Origin: Siphonodentalium dalli
Lineage: Eukaryota; Mollusca; Scaphopoda; Gadilida; Siphonodentaliidae
Length of the DNA stretch: 64,000 nt
NCBI GenBank assembly: GCA_032622095.1
Contig: CP136064.1
Location: 259,573,863 to 259,637,862, forward strand
Reading direction: 5' to 3'
Notes under the pieces: generated by a model
Told to the model about the DNA's origin: nothing
The model's database searches: none
Seen by the model: only the letters and a program-made list of their open reading frames with translations
Program-made: the position numbers and the translations under genes
Part shown: positions 62,201 through 63,502 of the stretch, in pieces
How positions within the stretch are numbered: position 1 is the first letter of the stretch
Layout of the letters: the number at the start of each line of letters is the position of its first letter

Positions 62201-63138
62201 GTTCAAGTATTTATCGACCTATTTCAATACCGAGAACATTTCAAAAGCGAATATTATTACAGTAATGCCCTAAATAATCGACTCCTTAACCACAGCAGAA
62301 TTATGGGTAATTTTTCAGGATTTGGTCGGAAATATGGCTTGTTGCCATTCATCGGAAAGCTATCTCCGATGAATGGCAACAAGCCATATTTCCGACTAAA
62401 TCCTGAAAAATTTCCCATAATTCTGCTTTGGTTAACCCTTTACCCAACAAACCGGCCAAAACCGGCCAAATAAAGCTTCAACAGCCTAAAATATCTTCGG
62501 TCTGTCTCAATAGAACCATACAAATATGGATATCATTGGAACCGGCTCCTTGACCACATTGTGATAGTTACAGTTAGCCCTGTGCCAATGCATTCTCTTA
62601 TATATGCGAGTCGACCATAGGTCGCCTCGCATATATAAGAGAATGCATTGGCCTAAAAAAAATCTTTTTTTAACACTTTTTACCATTTTTTCTTACATTC
62701 TTTAACAATTTTATAATTTTTAATGTGTTAAGCCAATGCATTCTCTTATATATGCGAGGCGACCTATGGTCGACTCGCATATATAAGAGAATGCATTGGC
62801 ACAGGGCCATTCTGTTGGGTAAAGGGTTAAGGAGTTGATTATTTAGGGCATTACTGTAGGTTAGTTTGGATTGCAAACGGCCATGTGGCTTTAATTATTC
62901 CTCTTTGCTACAAGTTTATACTGCACCTTGGACACAAAATTTGAAAATAAATTATCCAAATTATTATTTTGTTCACAAATATTTATGATTTGTTTTCAGA
63001 GATGGTGTCATAAGTAAAAAGGAGATGAAAGAGTACTTCATCCGAGCCAATTCTCATGCCTTACGAAACAGCTTCAAACATGACTTTCATGAAATCACAT
63101 ACTTCAAACCAACGTTCTGTATTCACTGTACTGGCCTG
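23146..63138 (+). CDS. RASGRP: RasGRP-like Ras/Rap guanine-nucleotide exchange factor gene, partial (12 exons seen)
   Basis: Twelve exons joined by GT-AG introns give about 1466 coding nt (about 488 codons) with all eleven junction phases consistent. Domain order is REM (exons 1-3), CDC25/RasGEF (exons 4-9), a Pro/Thr-containing linker, two EF-hand loops (exons 11-12), and the start of a C1 domain with the H-x12-C-x2-C spacing (exon 12). This order is specific to the RasGRP/CalDAG-GEF family, which exchanges GDP for GTP on Ras or Rap at membranes in response to diacylglycerol and calcium. Diagnostic stretches include [24 protein letters not shown] and [12 protein letters not shown]. The start codon, first exon(s) and promoter were not found, and the gene continues past 63138. 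Three exon borders carry tandem duplications of the splice site. Paralogue assignment (RASGRP1-4) is not attempted because invertebrates usually have one gene. Confidence 0.95.
23818..23853 (+). CDS. RASGRP: RasGRP predicted 36-nt microexon, REM domain
   Basis: The exon lies between the acceptor TTTGAG| and the donor CAG|GTATCG. Joined to its neighbours it reads S(split)[12 protein letters not shown](split), so the chain runs [18 protein letters not shown] then FWISKFP. With it, 20 residues separate the LY of the previous exon from FW of the next, the same number as between LY/IY and YW in vertebrate RASGRP1 and RASGRP2 as I recall them. Without it the gap is 8 residues. The pattern KLRVIRFW also fits the REM helix preceding the conserved W. 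Both phases match exactly (AG|T and AG|G). This is an inference from spacing and phase; transcript evidence would settle it. Confidence 0.68.
23854..24350. mobile_element. Intron with family A MITE (about 23951-24327)
   Basis: GCCTGTCATTTGCAGAATGA to AATGACAGGCACATAATCTC then AGGCTC. Long subfamily with TTGCAGAGAAGATGAGGCCT inside. Confidence 0.82.
24338..24384 (-). other. tRNA-like 5' half (A-box), possible SINE remnant
   Basis: On the minus strand CCCTGATAGCTCAGTCGGTA AGGTGCATAGTGGGC fits a tRNA acceptor and D arm, with the A-box TAGCTCAGTCGG. There is no B-box GGTTCGAATCC downstream; the sequence runs into the end of a family A element. Not an intact tRNA. Confidence 0.4.
24592..25106. 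mobile_element. Family F MITE with nested family D
   Basis: The left end CACCCTTTCATGCTGGGAGG (TTAA decayed to TTCA) and the right end CAGTCATGGAAGGGTTAA. Split at its internal GCATTAA site by the D copy. Confidence 0.88.
24630..24911. mobile_element. Family D MITE nested in F, core partly deleted
   Basis: TTAACCCTTTACCCAACAGA to GTTGGGTAAAGGGTTAA. The two hairpins are fused after deletion of the AT spacer. Confidence 0.92.
25151..25200. mobile_element. Family C, 50-bp miniature of the termini only
   Basis: CAGTAATGCTCTAAATAATC then GACTTCTTAACCTTATTTAG and AGCATTACTG. The whole interior is lost. Confidence 0.88.
25265..25525. mobile_element. Family E MITE with one shared core hairpin
   Basis: TTAAAGACCCTTTGAGTGCC to CCTGGCACTCAAAGGGTTAA. 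The core occupies 25317-25386. Confidence 0.9.
25803..26042. mobile_element. Family A MITE (short subfamily) with 8-bp target duplication
   Basis: CAAGCCTTGAAATAGGGTGT to CACTATTTCAAGGCTTG. Flanks AATGACCT (25795-25802 and 26043-26050). Confidence 0.93.
26223..26380. mobile_element. Family A MITE, right part missing
   Basis: CAAGCCTCGAAATATTGTGT to CTCATTCTGCTTAGGCTATG, then ends in AGATTGAATTTATAACCCCA. Confidence 0.78.
26381..26637. repeat. Type-H dispersed repeat
   Basis: GCCGGGTATACGGGATTACA, GTCCATCCGTCCGTCCGTCC and ATATCGATGAAATTTGGTAT. No coding. Confidence 0.7.
26638..26896. repeat. 26-bp minisatellite, about 10 copies
   Basis: The unit ATGGGGGTATCCCAGCACCC GTCACC contains CCATGG. 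26 is not divisible by three and all forward frames stay open, so the overlapping open frames here are not genes. Confidence 0.96.
26995..27066. repeat. 14-bp tandem repeat, about 5 copies
   Basis: Unit TTTACATCTACTAA, in intron. Confidence 0.9.
27109..27369. mobile_element. Family E MITE with one shared core hairpin
   Basis: TTAACCCTTTCAGTGCCAGG to CCTGGCACTGAAAGGGTTAA. Core at 27250-27317 next to an AT-rich spacer. Confidence 0.92.
27679..28250. repeat. Element L, copy 1
   Basis: A hairpin of GTCCAGGTTGTGGTGAAAAG and its complement around 27775, then TTTATCCAAATTTTGGGAAT to GTGTTAGTTAAGGGATGG. Copy 2 lies at 36016-36569. Confidence 0.88.
28338..28502. mobile_element. Family C MITE, shortened loop
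   Basis: CAGTAATGCCATAAGTAATC to TAGGGCATTAATG, with arms meeting at GGCTTGTTGCC. Confidence 0.9.
28511..28760. repeat. 48-bp tandem repeat (4 copies) within element J
   Basis: The unit ACAGAACGATTCCTATTCAT TGGTGGGAAGTGTTCAGATAATAAG is repeated, then GGTCGTTTGTTGAACTTATT continues as the J palindrome. Confidence 0.9.
28761..29100. other. AT-rich intron, nothing recognised
   Basis: No repeat family or frame identified. Confidence 0.4.
29103..29420. repeat. Type-H dispersed repeat with poly-G/C head
   Basis: TTATTATACCCCTGCAACGA GCTGTGG plus a G run to 29144, then GGACACAATTTTGTCCGAGC and TTGCACAGATATTTAGTACC. Same order as 7961-8460. Confidence 0.82.
29528..29682. mobile_element. Family C MITE, shortened loop
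   Basis: CAGTAATGTCCTAAATAATC to TAGGACATTACTG. The matched C-to-T change in both ends (GTCC / GGAC) shows arm homogenisation. Confidence 0.9.
29855..30244. mobile_element. Family D MITE
   Basis: TTAACCCTTTACCCAACAGA with the unique part on the left, GTTGGGTAAAGGGTTAA at the right. Cores at 30010-30075 and 30146-30212. Confidence 0.93.
30245..30594. other. AT-rich intron between two D copies, nothing recognised
   Basis: No repeat family identified. Confidence 0.4.
30595..30994. mobile_element. Family D MITE
   Basis: Same orientation as 29855, 740 bp away and very similar. TTAA at both ends. Confidence 0.93.
30995..31486. other. Intron end before RasGRP exon
   Basis: AT-rich. TAGTAATATTTTAGTAATAT is a short simple repeat at 31379-31400, and ATTTTTTTCACA / TGTGAAAAAAAT form a small inverted repeat near 31270-31310. 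Confidence 0.5.
31487..31624 (+). CDS. RASGRP: RasGRP exon: end of REM domain
   Basis: The acceptor is GCTTTTATTTTAG before 31487. The exon completes an Arg codon (AG|G), reads 45 codons starting [20 protein letters not shown] and ending VIDRELTK, and leaves GT of a split Val codon. The donor AGT|GTAAGT gives the best consensus; GTGTAA two bases upstream is worse and out of phase. FWISKFP is the RasGRP YWISEFP motif that ends the REM helical bundle. A hAT-like MITE (family A) begins 107 bp after the donor, inside a copy of element B. Confidence 0.93.
31690..32424. mobile_element. Element B interrupted by family A
   Basis: GGAACCAGCCTAGACTTGGG CGTCATCTTCTC before A. TTTCTCCCTAAATTGTGCCA through TAATGGGCTCTTGTGTTGCA and TAATACTTATTGGATCATAG after. 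Confidence 0.82.
31731..32166. mobile_element. Family A MITE, long subfamily, nested in B
   Basis: CAAGTCTGAGTTTAGTGTGC to CTAAACTCAGGCTTG. Flanks ATCTTCTC / ATTTTTCTC are nearly matching. Confidence 0.9.
32425..32851. mobile_element. Family F MITE with long spacer
   Basis: TTAACCCTTTCAGCTGATGC to AATCATGAAAGGGTTAA. Between the two cores the spacer has tandem TTTCTTACATTCTTTAACAA units. It keeps the uninterrupted phrase GCAGCATTAAAGACCCTG. Confidence 0.92.
32852..33612. other. Intron; GC-richer unassigned stretch at 33230-33550
   Basis: 33271-33546 is open on the minus strand (91 codons, no family recognised) with higher GC than its surroundings. CCTACTGTGAAT/ATTCACAGTAGG is a short palindrome at 33511-33535. 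Could be an unrecognised repeat; not called as a gene. Confidence 0.35.
33613..33690. repeat. 26-bp tandem repeat, 3 copies
   Basis: Unit GTGGGTTGTAGGAGAGGGCT AACAGC, identical copies. Confidence 0.95.
33835..34076. mobile_element. Family A MITE (short subfamily) with 8-bp target duplication
   Basis: CATGCCTTGAAATAGTGTGT to ACTATTTCAAGGCTTG. Flanks AATAAGTG (33827-33834) and AATAAGTT (34077-34084). Confidence 0.9.
34113..34372. mobile_element. Family F MITE, degraded
   Basis: TTAACCCTTCCATGACCGGA to CTTCGCTCCCATCATGAA (right TTAA lost). Several core remnants between. Confidence 0.78.
34373..35580. other. Intron; one foldback at 34855-34985, otherwise unrecognised
   Basis: GAATCTTTTATCGAATGAGT TGCGG and its inverse CCGCAACGAGTCCGATAAAA GATTC flank a loop with TTTCGCGAGAGCG / CTCGAGCGAAA. 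The rest shows no known family. Confidence 0.6.
35678..35887. mobile_element. Family C MITE nested in B
   Basis: CAGTAATGCCCTAAATAATC to GGGCATTACTG with TA flanks (CCAAG-TA, TA-GAAGTGAC). Confidence 0.92.
36016..36569. repeat. Element L, copy 2, nested in B
   Basis: Same sequence as 27679-28250. Flanks GTTGCATAAT and ATAATACTTATTGG rejoin to B, implying an ATAAT duplication. Confidence 0.88.
36647..36736. repeat. 21-bp tandem repeat, about 4-5 copies, at the end of B
   Basis: Unit ATAACATTCCACTTCTCCCT G. Confidence 0.93.
36928..37097. repeat. 43-bp tandem repeat, 4 copies
   Basis: Unit ACATGGTTTGCAACACGTCC AATGGTTTAACAAATATTAT TAC. Confidence 0.94.
37195..37332. mobile_element. Family C MITE with internal deletion
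   Basis: CAGTAATGCCCTAATTAATC, complete left arm to GGAAAGCTCTG, then CTGTGGTTAAGGAGTCAATT. Confidence 0.87.
37366..37716. repeat. 33-bp minisatellite, about 10 copies, in a type-H context
   Basis: Unit GTGTCGACGTCCGGATTGAC TTATATACATATA. Preceded by ACCATACCATTGTATGGTAC, as at 53170. Open in several frames because 33 is divisible by three. Confidence 0.95.
37763..38162. mobile_element. Family D MITE
   Basis: TTAACCCTTTACCCAACAGA to GGTTTGTTGGGTAAAGGGTTAA without length loss. Cores at 37793-37862 and 37940-38010. Confidence 0.93.
38246..38782. repeat. Element K, copy 2
   Basis: CAGGGTCAGCGCTGGACCGA to GGCAAGTGGCAGCTCGAACC CTG. The outer CAGGGT / ACCCTG are inverted. Confidence 0.85.
39025..40448. 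mobile_element. Family A MITE with a nested 960-bp type-H element
   Basis: CAAGTCTGAGTTTAGTGTGC to CTAAACTCAGGCTTG. Interrupted between GATTCTATTGCTTTTTAT and TTTAGTTTCTCTATATCCCT. Confidence 0.87.
39230..40193. repeat. Type-H element with about 170-bp internal repeats
   Basis: ACGCCCTTTTGAAAAAAAGG, GTCCGTCCGTCCGTCCGGGC, then TTGTCCGGATGATAACTTTA at about 39309, 39482, 39830 and 40000 (a diverged one near 39655). Ends GAGGGCGTATATTGCACGCC CAGCGTAGCTCTTG. Confidence 0.85.
40620..40871. mobile_element. Family A MITE (short subfamily)
   Basis: CAAGCCTTGAAATAGTGTCT to ACTATTTCAAGGCTTG, two hairpins; target duplication not evident. Confidence 0.9.
41817..43172 (-). pseudogene. LINE ORF2 C-terminal part (thumb region and zinc-knuckle-like end)
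   Basis: This is the same frame as the RT fragment, after the internal TGA. It starts [20 protein letters not shown], the usual post-RT motif, and includes [12 protein letters not shown] and GGLKMVN. Near the end a [18 protein letters not shown] segment matches the Cys/His zf-RVT region of L1- and CR1-type elements. It stops at 41817-41819 after ALNKQAT. About 360 bp of 3' UTR follows before the poly-A. Confidence 0.88.
43173..44107 (-). pseudogene. LINE ORF2 reverse transcriptase, N-terminal fragment
   Basis: Reading from 44100 down, the frame contains [19 protein letters not shown], then [45 protein letters not shown] and [10 protein letters not shown]. These are the ordered RT blocks, with the catalytic YADD box and the DFEKAFDSV box intact. 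The frame is open from the 5' truncation to a TGA at 43173-43175, where related elements have Trp in a W-K-x-R-x-L-T-x-x-GR motif. The same frame continues downstream, so this is a single nonsense change and not a frameshift. The copy is dead through truncation as well. Confidence 0.9.
44475..44770. mobile_element. Family A MITE, left end missing
   Basis: TAGGATCAGATTGAAGTTCC, GAAGATGAAGCCTAAGCAGA and GCAAATGTCAGACACACTAC. Confidence 0.75.
44821..45019. repeat. 25-bp tandem repeat, 8 copies
   Basis: Unit ACAGCCACACACCGTTAATC CGTTG. Confidence 0.95.
45095..45738 (+). mobile_element. 3' end of a second LINE, with (TCCTA)n tail next to a RasGRP acceptor
   Basis: The + frame reads [20 protein letters not shown], continues through [20 protein letters not shown], and ends at a stop at 45286-45288 after a CKNRRCPDC-like Cys cluster. 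FPLIWNSLE followed by FQKRMK resembles the C-terminus of many LINE ORF2 proteins. About 420 bp of AT-rich UTR ends with AATAAAATTATCCTATCCTA, typical of LINEs with short tandem 3' tails. The last repeat lies 15 bp before the acceptor AG at 45749-45750. The clade is not determined. Confidence 0.5.
45751..45904 (+). CDS. RASGRP: RasGRP exon: REM-CDC25 linker and start of CDC25 domain
   Basis: The acceptor is TTCATATGTAG before 45751. One base completes Val, then 51 codons follow, from TTKDWKWNQ to YKAIRRIN, ending in phase 0 at the donor [29 protein letters not shown] matches the RasGRP sequence in which leucine-rich residues start the catalytic CDC25 domain (family: KRKVSLLFDHLEP-ELSEHL). The acceptor region directly abuts a (TCCTA)n-tailed LINE 3' end, so the branch-point region may be transposon-derived. 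Confidence 0.95.
45905..46345. other. Intron start, unrecognised
   Basis: Includes GATGAATTTAGTGTCGCTAT CCTGCACAGTG (46098), a trace of a family A hairpin. No frame with similarity. Confidence 0.45.
46346..46805. mobile_element. Family G MITE, copy 2
   Basis: TGTGACCCGCCATATCAAAT to ATTTGATATGGCGGGTCACA. Same internal order as 18107 with a small tandem duplication of ATATAGAAG at 46564. Confidence 0.92.
46806..47096. mobile_element. Family A MITE, left end missing, abutting G
   Basis: TATGGGAGACCTAGAATCAG to ACTATATCCAGGCTTG. Confidence 0.75.
47276..47813. repeat. Element K, copy 3 (inverse orientation)
   Basis: GCGCTGCCACTTGCCAAATT TGCC to GGTCCACCGCGGACCCTG. A strong foldback GCCAAATTCTTTTAGAATTG at 47693-47770. 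Confidence 0.85.
48040..48293. mobile_element. Family A MITE (short subfamily) with 8-bp target duplication
   Basis: CAAGCCTTGAAATAGCGTGT to ACTATTTCAAGGCTTG. Flanks GCTGTTAG (48032-48039, 48294-48301). Confidence 0.94.
48428..48893. mobile_element. Family A MITE, long subfamily
   Basis: CAAGTCTGAGTTTAGAGTGC to GCACTAAACTGAGGCGTG. Confidence 0.87.
49033..49219. mobile_element. Family A fragment followed by element J
   Basis: GGACATTTGCAGAATGAGGT to ATCTGTTTAGGCCTCGTCTC, then GGTGGGAAATGTTCAAATAA of J, interrupted by the C copy. Confidence 0.72.
49220..49432. mobile_element. Family C MITE nested in J
   Basis: CAGTAATTCCCTAAGTAATC to TAGGGCATTACTG. Full arms around GATCTCGACGAGAGC. Confidence 0.9.
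49433..50188. other. Intron end before RasGRP exon; old tandem
   Basis: AATAAAGGCTCCCGAATGGA and AATAAAGGCTCCCGAATTAA (49542, 49763) lie in two diverged copies of about 220 bp. A GTGTGTGTGT run lies near 50060. Confidence 0.55.
50189..50362 (+). CDS. RASGRP: RasGRP exon: CDC25 catalytic domain
   Basis: The exon has 58 codons and both borders are phase 0. The acceptor is CCTTTTTTTCCAG; the donor is AAG|GTGAGG. It starts [11 protein letters not shown], and [18 protein letters not shown] is the conserved CDC25 block around the family sequence ERSIALxNxxSQWVQ. [16 protein letters not shown] continues the helix used in Ras contact. No repeat duplication is seen at either border. Upstream (about 50050-50095) is a GT-rich low-complexity run, and a family A MITE starts 58 bp after the donor. 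Confidence 0.96.
50421..50829. mobile_element. Family A MITE with near-identical 8-bp flanks
   Basis: CAAGCCTTGAAATCGTTTGT to ACTATTCAAGGCTTG. Flanks ATCTGTGT (50413-50420) and ATCAGTGT (50830-50837). Confidence 0.87.
50838..52256. repeat. Intron: type-H trace, CA/AT-rich stretch, element M
   Basis: 50860-51060 type-H-like (CACAGGTCAAGTTTAAATAT). 51110-51480 is rich in ACACCCATCC and CATACACC phrases. From 51590, degenerate units with CATGGCCACCAGCAGCCATC and AAATCCTTCGGCACACTC. Confidence 0.65.
52257..52373 (+). CDS. RASGRP: RasGRP exon: CDC25 domain, NFNTLMAV motif
   Basis: The exon has 39 codons, phase 0 at both ends. The acceptor is TTGTTGTTTCAG, the donor AAA|GTATGT. It starts [28 protein letters not shown] is a signature of CDC25 RasGEF domains, forming helices next to the helical hairpin. 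The preceding junction VSK|RLRSLQ aligns without gap to VAQ-KLHQLQ of vertebrate RasGRP. The flanking introns are filled with a diverged dispersed repeat recognisable by CATGGCCACCAG and CATCTTGGATTT. Confidence 0.95.
52374..53164. repeat. Intron: element M continued
   Basis: AACATGACTGCCAGCAGCCA TCTTGGATTT, AACTTCATATGGATCATCGG and GTGACCTCTAGATGG recur at 51730, 51880, 52740 and 52960. Confidence 0.65.
53165..53600. repeat. Type-H dispersed repeat
   Basis: TTTACCCAACCATAGTATGG, CGTCCGTCTGTCTGTCTGTC CG, and two diverged GGAACCAAATTTGGTATGTG units. Confidence 0.75.
53601..54931. other. Intron before RasGRP exon; short element M and core traces
   Basis: CCAGTGCATTCTCTTATATA at 54313 is a lone core arm; CATGGCCACCAGTGGCCATC at 54615 is M. 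The rest is unrecognised. Confidence 0.5.
54932..55029 (+). CDS. RASGRP: RasGRP exon: CDC25 helical-hairpin region; its 3' end is tandemly duplicated
   Basis: The acceptor is TTTGATTTCAG before 54932. It reads 32 codons, [15 protein letters not shown] through [14 protein letters not shown], then TT of a split Leu codon completed by the exon at 57437 (TT|A). The family equivalent is E-x-TELLSSSxNYxxYRR....C-x-FKIPILG. The last 32 nt of the exon plus 10 nt of intron are repeated eight times. Only the first donor (GTAAGT at 55030) keeps the protein frame: reading past it gives TTG TAA, so every later donor adds a stop codon. The end was set on that basis. Confidence 0.93.
54998..55329 (+). repeat. 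RASGRP: Eightfold 42-bp tandem array of a 5' splice site with the exon end
   Basis: Eight copies at exactly 42-bp spacing. Each is 32 nt of exon (CAGCAGTGTACAGG...CCTATATT) followed by GTAAGTATTA of the intron. The donors stand at 55030, 55072, 55114, 55156, 55198, 55240, 55282 and 55324, and every one is the strong consensus GTAAGT. The copies appear identical by eye apart from the last intron tail, so the expansion is recent or homogenised. The array is open in a non-RasGRP frame (14-residue repeat), which I treat as incidental. Confidence 0.97.
55334..56257. other. Intron, unrecognised
   Basis: 55685-55942 is open for 85 codons on the + strand (contains [17 protein letters not shown]) with no family I recognise and no splice or repeat context. 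Left uncalled. Confidence 0.4.
56258..56704. repeat. 19-24 bp minisatellite, about 20 copies
   Basis: Unit AATATTACCCTACATGGTTG with an optional ATTG insertion, giving two interspersed unit lengths. Confidence 0.95.
56804..57339. mobile_element. Family F MITE with expanded spacer
   Basis: TTAACCCTTCCAAGACTGGA to CCCGTCATGAAAGGGTTAA. The spacer holds repeated TTGTTAAAGAATGTAAGAAA units. It ends about 97 bp before a RasGRP exon. Confidence 0.9.
57437..57617 (+). CDS. RASGRP: RasGRP exon: end of CDC25 core (GIHLKDL)
   Basis: The acceptor is TTCATTTCAG. The first base completes Leu, then 60 codons run from [10 protein letters not shown] to [11 protein letters not shown], ending in phase 0 at the donor CGA|GTAAGT. 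IPIL-GIHLKDL is the CDC25 motif usually written P-x-LG-x-x-L-x-DL. [12 protein letters not shown] matches the RasGRP stretch P-x-ANKDL-x-LL. The middle ([14 protein letters not shown]) is variable in the family. A truncated family A repeat starts about 40 bp after the donor. Confidence 0.95.
57657..57900. mobile_element. Family A MITE, right end missing
   Basis: CAAGACTGAGAATAAGGTGC to TTTCTCTATATTCCCGGG. Confidence 0.75.
58217..58972 (+). repeat. RASGRP: Twelvefold 63-bp tandem array of a 3' splice site with the exon start
   Basis: The array is 12 x 63 = 756 bp with no indels. Each unit is the intron end CCTCTTTTACAG plus 51 nt of exon. Exon-like starts fall at 58229 + 63n, up to 58922. Copy 1 has ACAT instead of ACAG, so it lacks an AG. 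The other 11 keep it. Copies differ by substitutions, mostly T/C and A/G in the [12 protein letters not shown] segment (for example ENDIYEL in copy 2, TDDDIYEL in copy 11). All are open in the RasGRP frame with no stop. The minus strand of the array also reads open as a Cys-rich repeat, judged a shadow. Confidence 0.97.
58922..58999 (+). CDS. RASGRP: RasGRP exon: CDC25 domain end; shortest form of an exon with an arrayed 3' splice site
   Basis: The minimal exon has 26 codons, phase 0: [17 protein letters not shown] then GREPKTTAM, ending at the donor ATG|GTGAGT. The family sequence is [21 protein letters not shown], so the last copy alone gives a protein of normal length. Upstream, 11 further copies of the first 51 nt (each with 12 nt of intron, CCTCTTTTACAG) stand at 63-bp steps. 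Ten of them have an intact AG, and all read open in this frame. Use of an upstream acceptor would therefore insert 21-residue repeats rather than break the protein. If splicing takes the first good AG after the branch point (58292), the exon would be 708 nt and add 210 residues. A TTAA-type MITE starts 18 bp after the donor. Confidence 0.9.
59018..59456. mobile_element. Family F MITE 18 bp after a RasGRP donor
   Basis: TTAACCTTTTCATGACGGGA to CTCGTCATGAAAGGGTTAA. Cores at 59066-59120 and 59338-59408, with an ATTCTTTAACAATTT-rich spacer. Confidence 0.92.
59457..60262. other. Intron, unrecognised
   Basis: AT-rich with a T run near 59802. No repeat family identified. Confidence 0.4.
60263..60364 (+). 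CDS. RASGRP: RasGRP exon: linker between CDC25 and EF-hands
   Basis: The exon has 34 codons, phase 0. The acceptor is TTCATTTTATTCCAG, the donor GAC|GTGAGT. It reads [20 protein letters not shown] followed by [14 protein letters not shown]. The vertebrate equivalent is LTPSKPPVVVDWASGV..KPDPKTISKHVQRMVD, the linker that packs between the catalytic and EF modules. A family A MITE with a perfect 8-bp target duplication starts 25 bp after the donor. Confidence 0.95.
60390..60741. mobile_element. Family A MITE with 8-bp target duplication, 25 bp after a RasGRP donor
   Basis: CATGGCTTGAAATAGTGTGT to AATCAAGGCTTG. Flanks TCAAGAAC (60382-60389, 60742-60749). Confidence 0.92.
61000..61143 (+). repeat. 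RASGRP: 77-bp tandem duplication of the EF-hand exon 3' splice site
   Basis: The sequence CTATTACTGCAG followed by about 40 nt of the EF-hand exon occurs twice, with exon-like starts at 61013 and 61090. The two copies differ at a few positions (TAT/TAC, CAT/CAC, GATAGAGACGG shared). The upstream copy runs into ATATTAGCCATATGAGTCC before the second acceptor. 77 is not a multiple of three. Confidence 0.93.
61090..61205 (+). CDS. RASGRP: RasGRP exon: EF-hand 1 and first residues of EF-hand 2
   Basis: The acceptor CTATTACTGCAG is the downstream one of a duplicated pair. It reads 38 codons, [20 protein letters not shown] through [13 protein letters not shown], and ends in CA of a split Gln codon before GTAAGT. 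The EF loop [12 protein letters not shown] has D at 1, 3 and 5, G at 6, I at 8 and E at 12, so it looks calcium-competent. The upstream acceptor at 61013 would also give [13 protein letters not shown], but the 77-bp offset shifts frame and reaches a TGA soon after, so 61090 is chosen. Confidence 0.94.
61206..61670. other. Intron, unrecognised
   Basis: AACAAACAAACAAATAAAC at 61522 is simple sequence. No family match. Confidence 0.4.
61671..61923. mobile_element. Family E MITE with one core hairpin
   Basis: TTAACCCTTTGAGTGCCAGG to CCTGGCACTCAAAGGGTTAA. Core at 61804-61871. Confidence 0.92.
62260..62856. mobile_element. Family C MITE split by a family D insertion
   Basis: CAGTAATGCCCTAAATAATC to CTGCTTTG-GTTAA, then after D: GGAGTTGATTATTTAGGGCA TTACTG. 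Confidence 0.94.
62432..62830. mobile_element. Family D MITE nested in C, TTAA duplicated
   Basis: TTAACCCTTTACCCAACAAA to GTTGGGTAAAGGGTTAA. Removing it plus one TTAA restores the C phrase GGTTAAGGAGT. Confidence 0.95.
63000..63138 (+). CDS. RASGRP: RasGRP exon: EF-hand 2 and start of C1 domain
   Basis: The acceptor is GATTTGTTTTCAG. One base completes Gln, then 46 codons run [20 protein letters not shown] to [12 protein letters not shown], phase 0 at CTG|GTATGT. The second EF loop is [12 protein letters not shown], split by the intron, with D1, N3, D5, G6, I8 and E12 intact. The last part, [17 protein letters not shown], has the C1 spacing H-x12-C-x2-C, the diacylglycerol/phorbol-binding zinc finger. 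The remaining C1 zinc ligands must lie beyond the window. Human RasGRP1 has the equivalent ETTYLKPTFCDNC. Confidence 0.94.
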
Positions 63139-63502
63139 GTATGTACAATTAACTTACCGCCCAGTTCATATAGAATGATGCTGGCTTACTGAATGATATC
63201 TACTGGCTGGAAAGTGATCTTAACATTTATGTACTAAATACTCATTGATGAGTAGTTTCTCGTAGGAAACGTTGAAATAATAAGTTAAAAAAACGAGTTG
63301 AACTTATTATCTGAACATTTCCCATTTATCAATATGAATTCTTCTGCACTTGTGTAATCATTTTGTCTGGCTGTCGTCTGCTCCTGTATCCTTAACATCC
63401 CTCCAAATGAACAATAGACCGTTCCAATGTATAGTTTGGGAGAATCCATTTAGTAACGAAAGTGTTAAGAGTTGTATTTCAAATCTAATATTTGTTGCTA
63501 AA
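63139..63502. repeat. Intron with element J palindrome
   Basis: GTACTAAATACTCATTGATG AGTAGTTTC to GAACTTATTATCTGAACATT TCCC (63229-63330), as at 8560 and 49440. CATCCCTCCAAATGAACAAT AGACC follows, also seen near 25205 and 41100. Confidence 0.7.
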
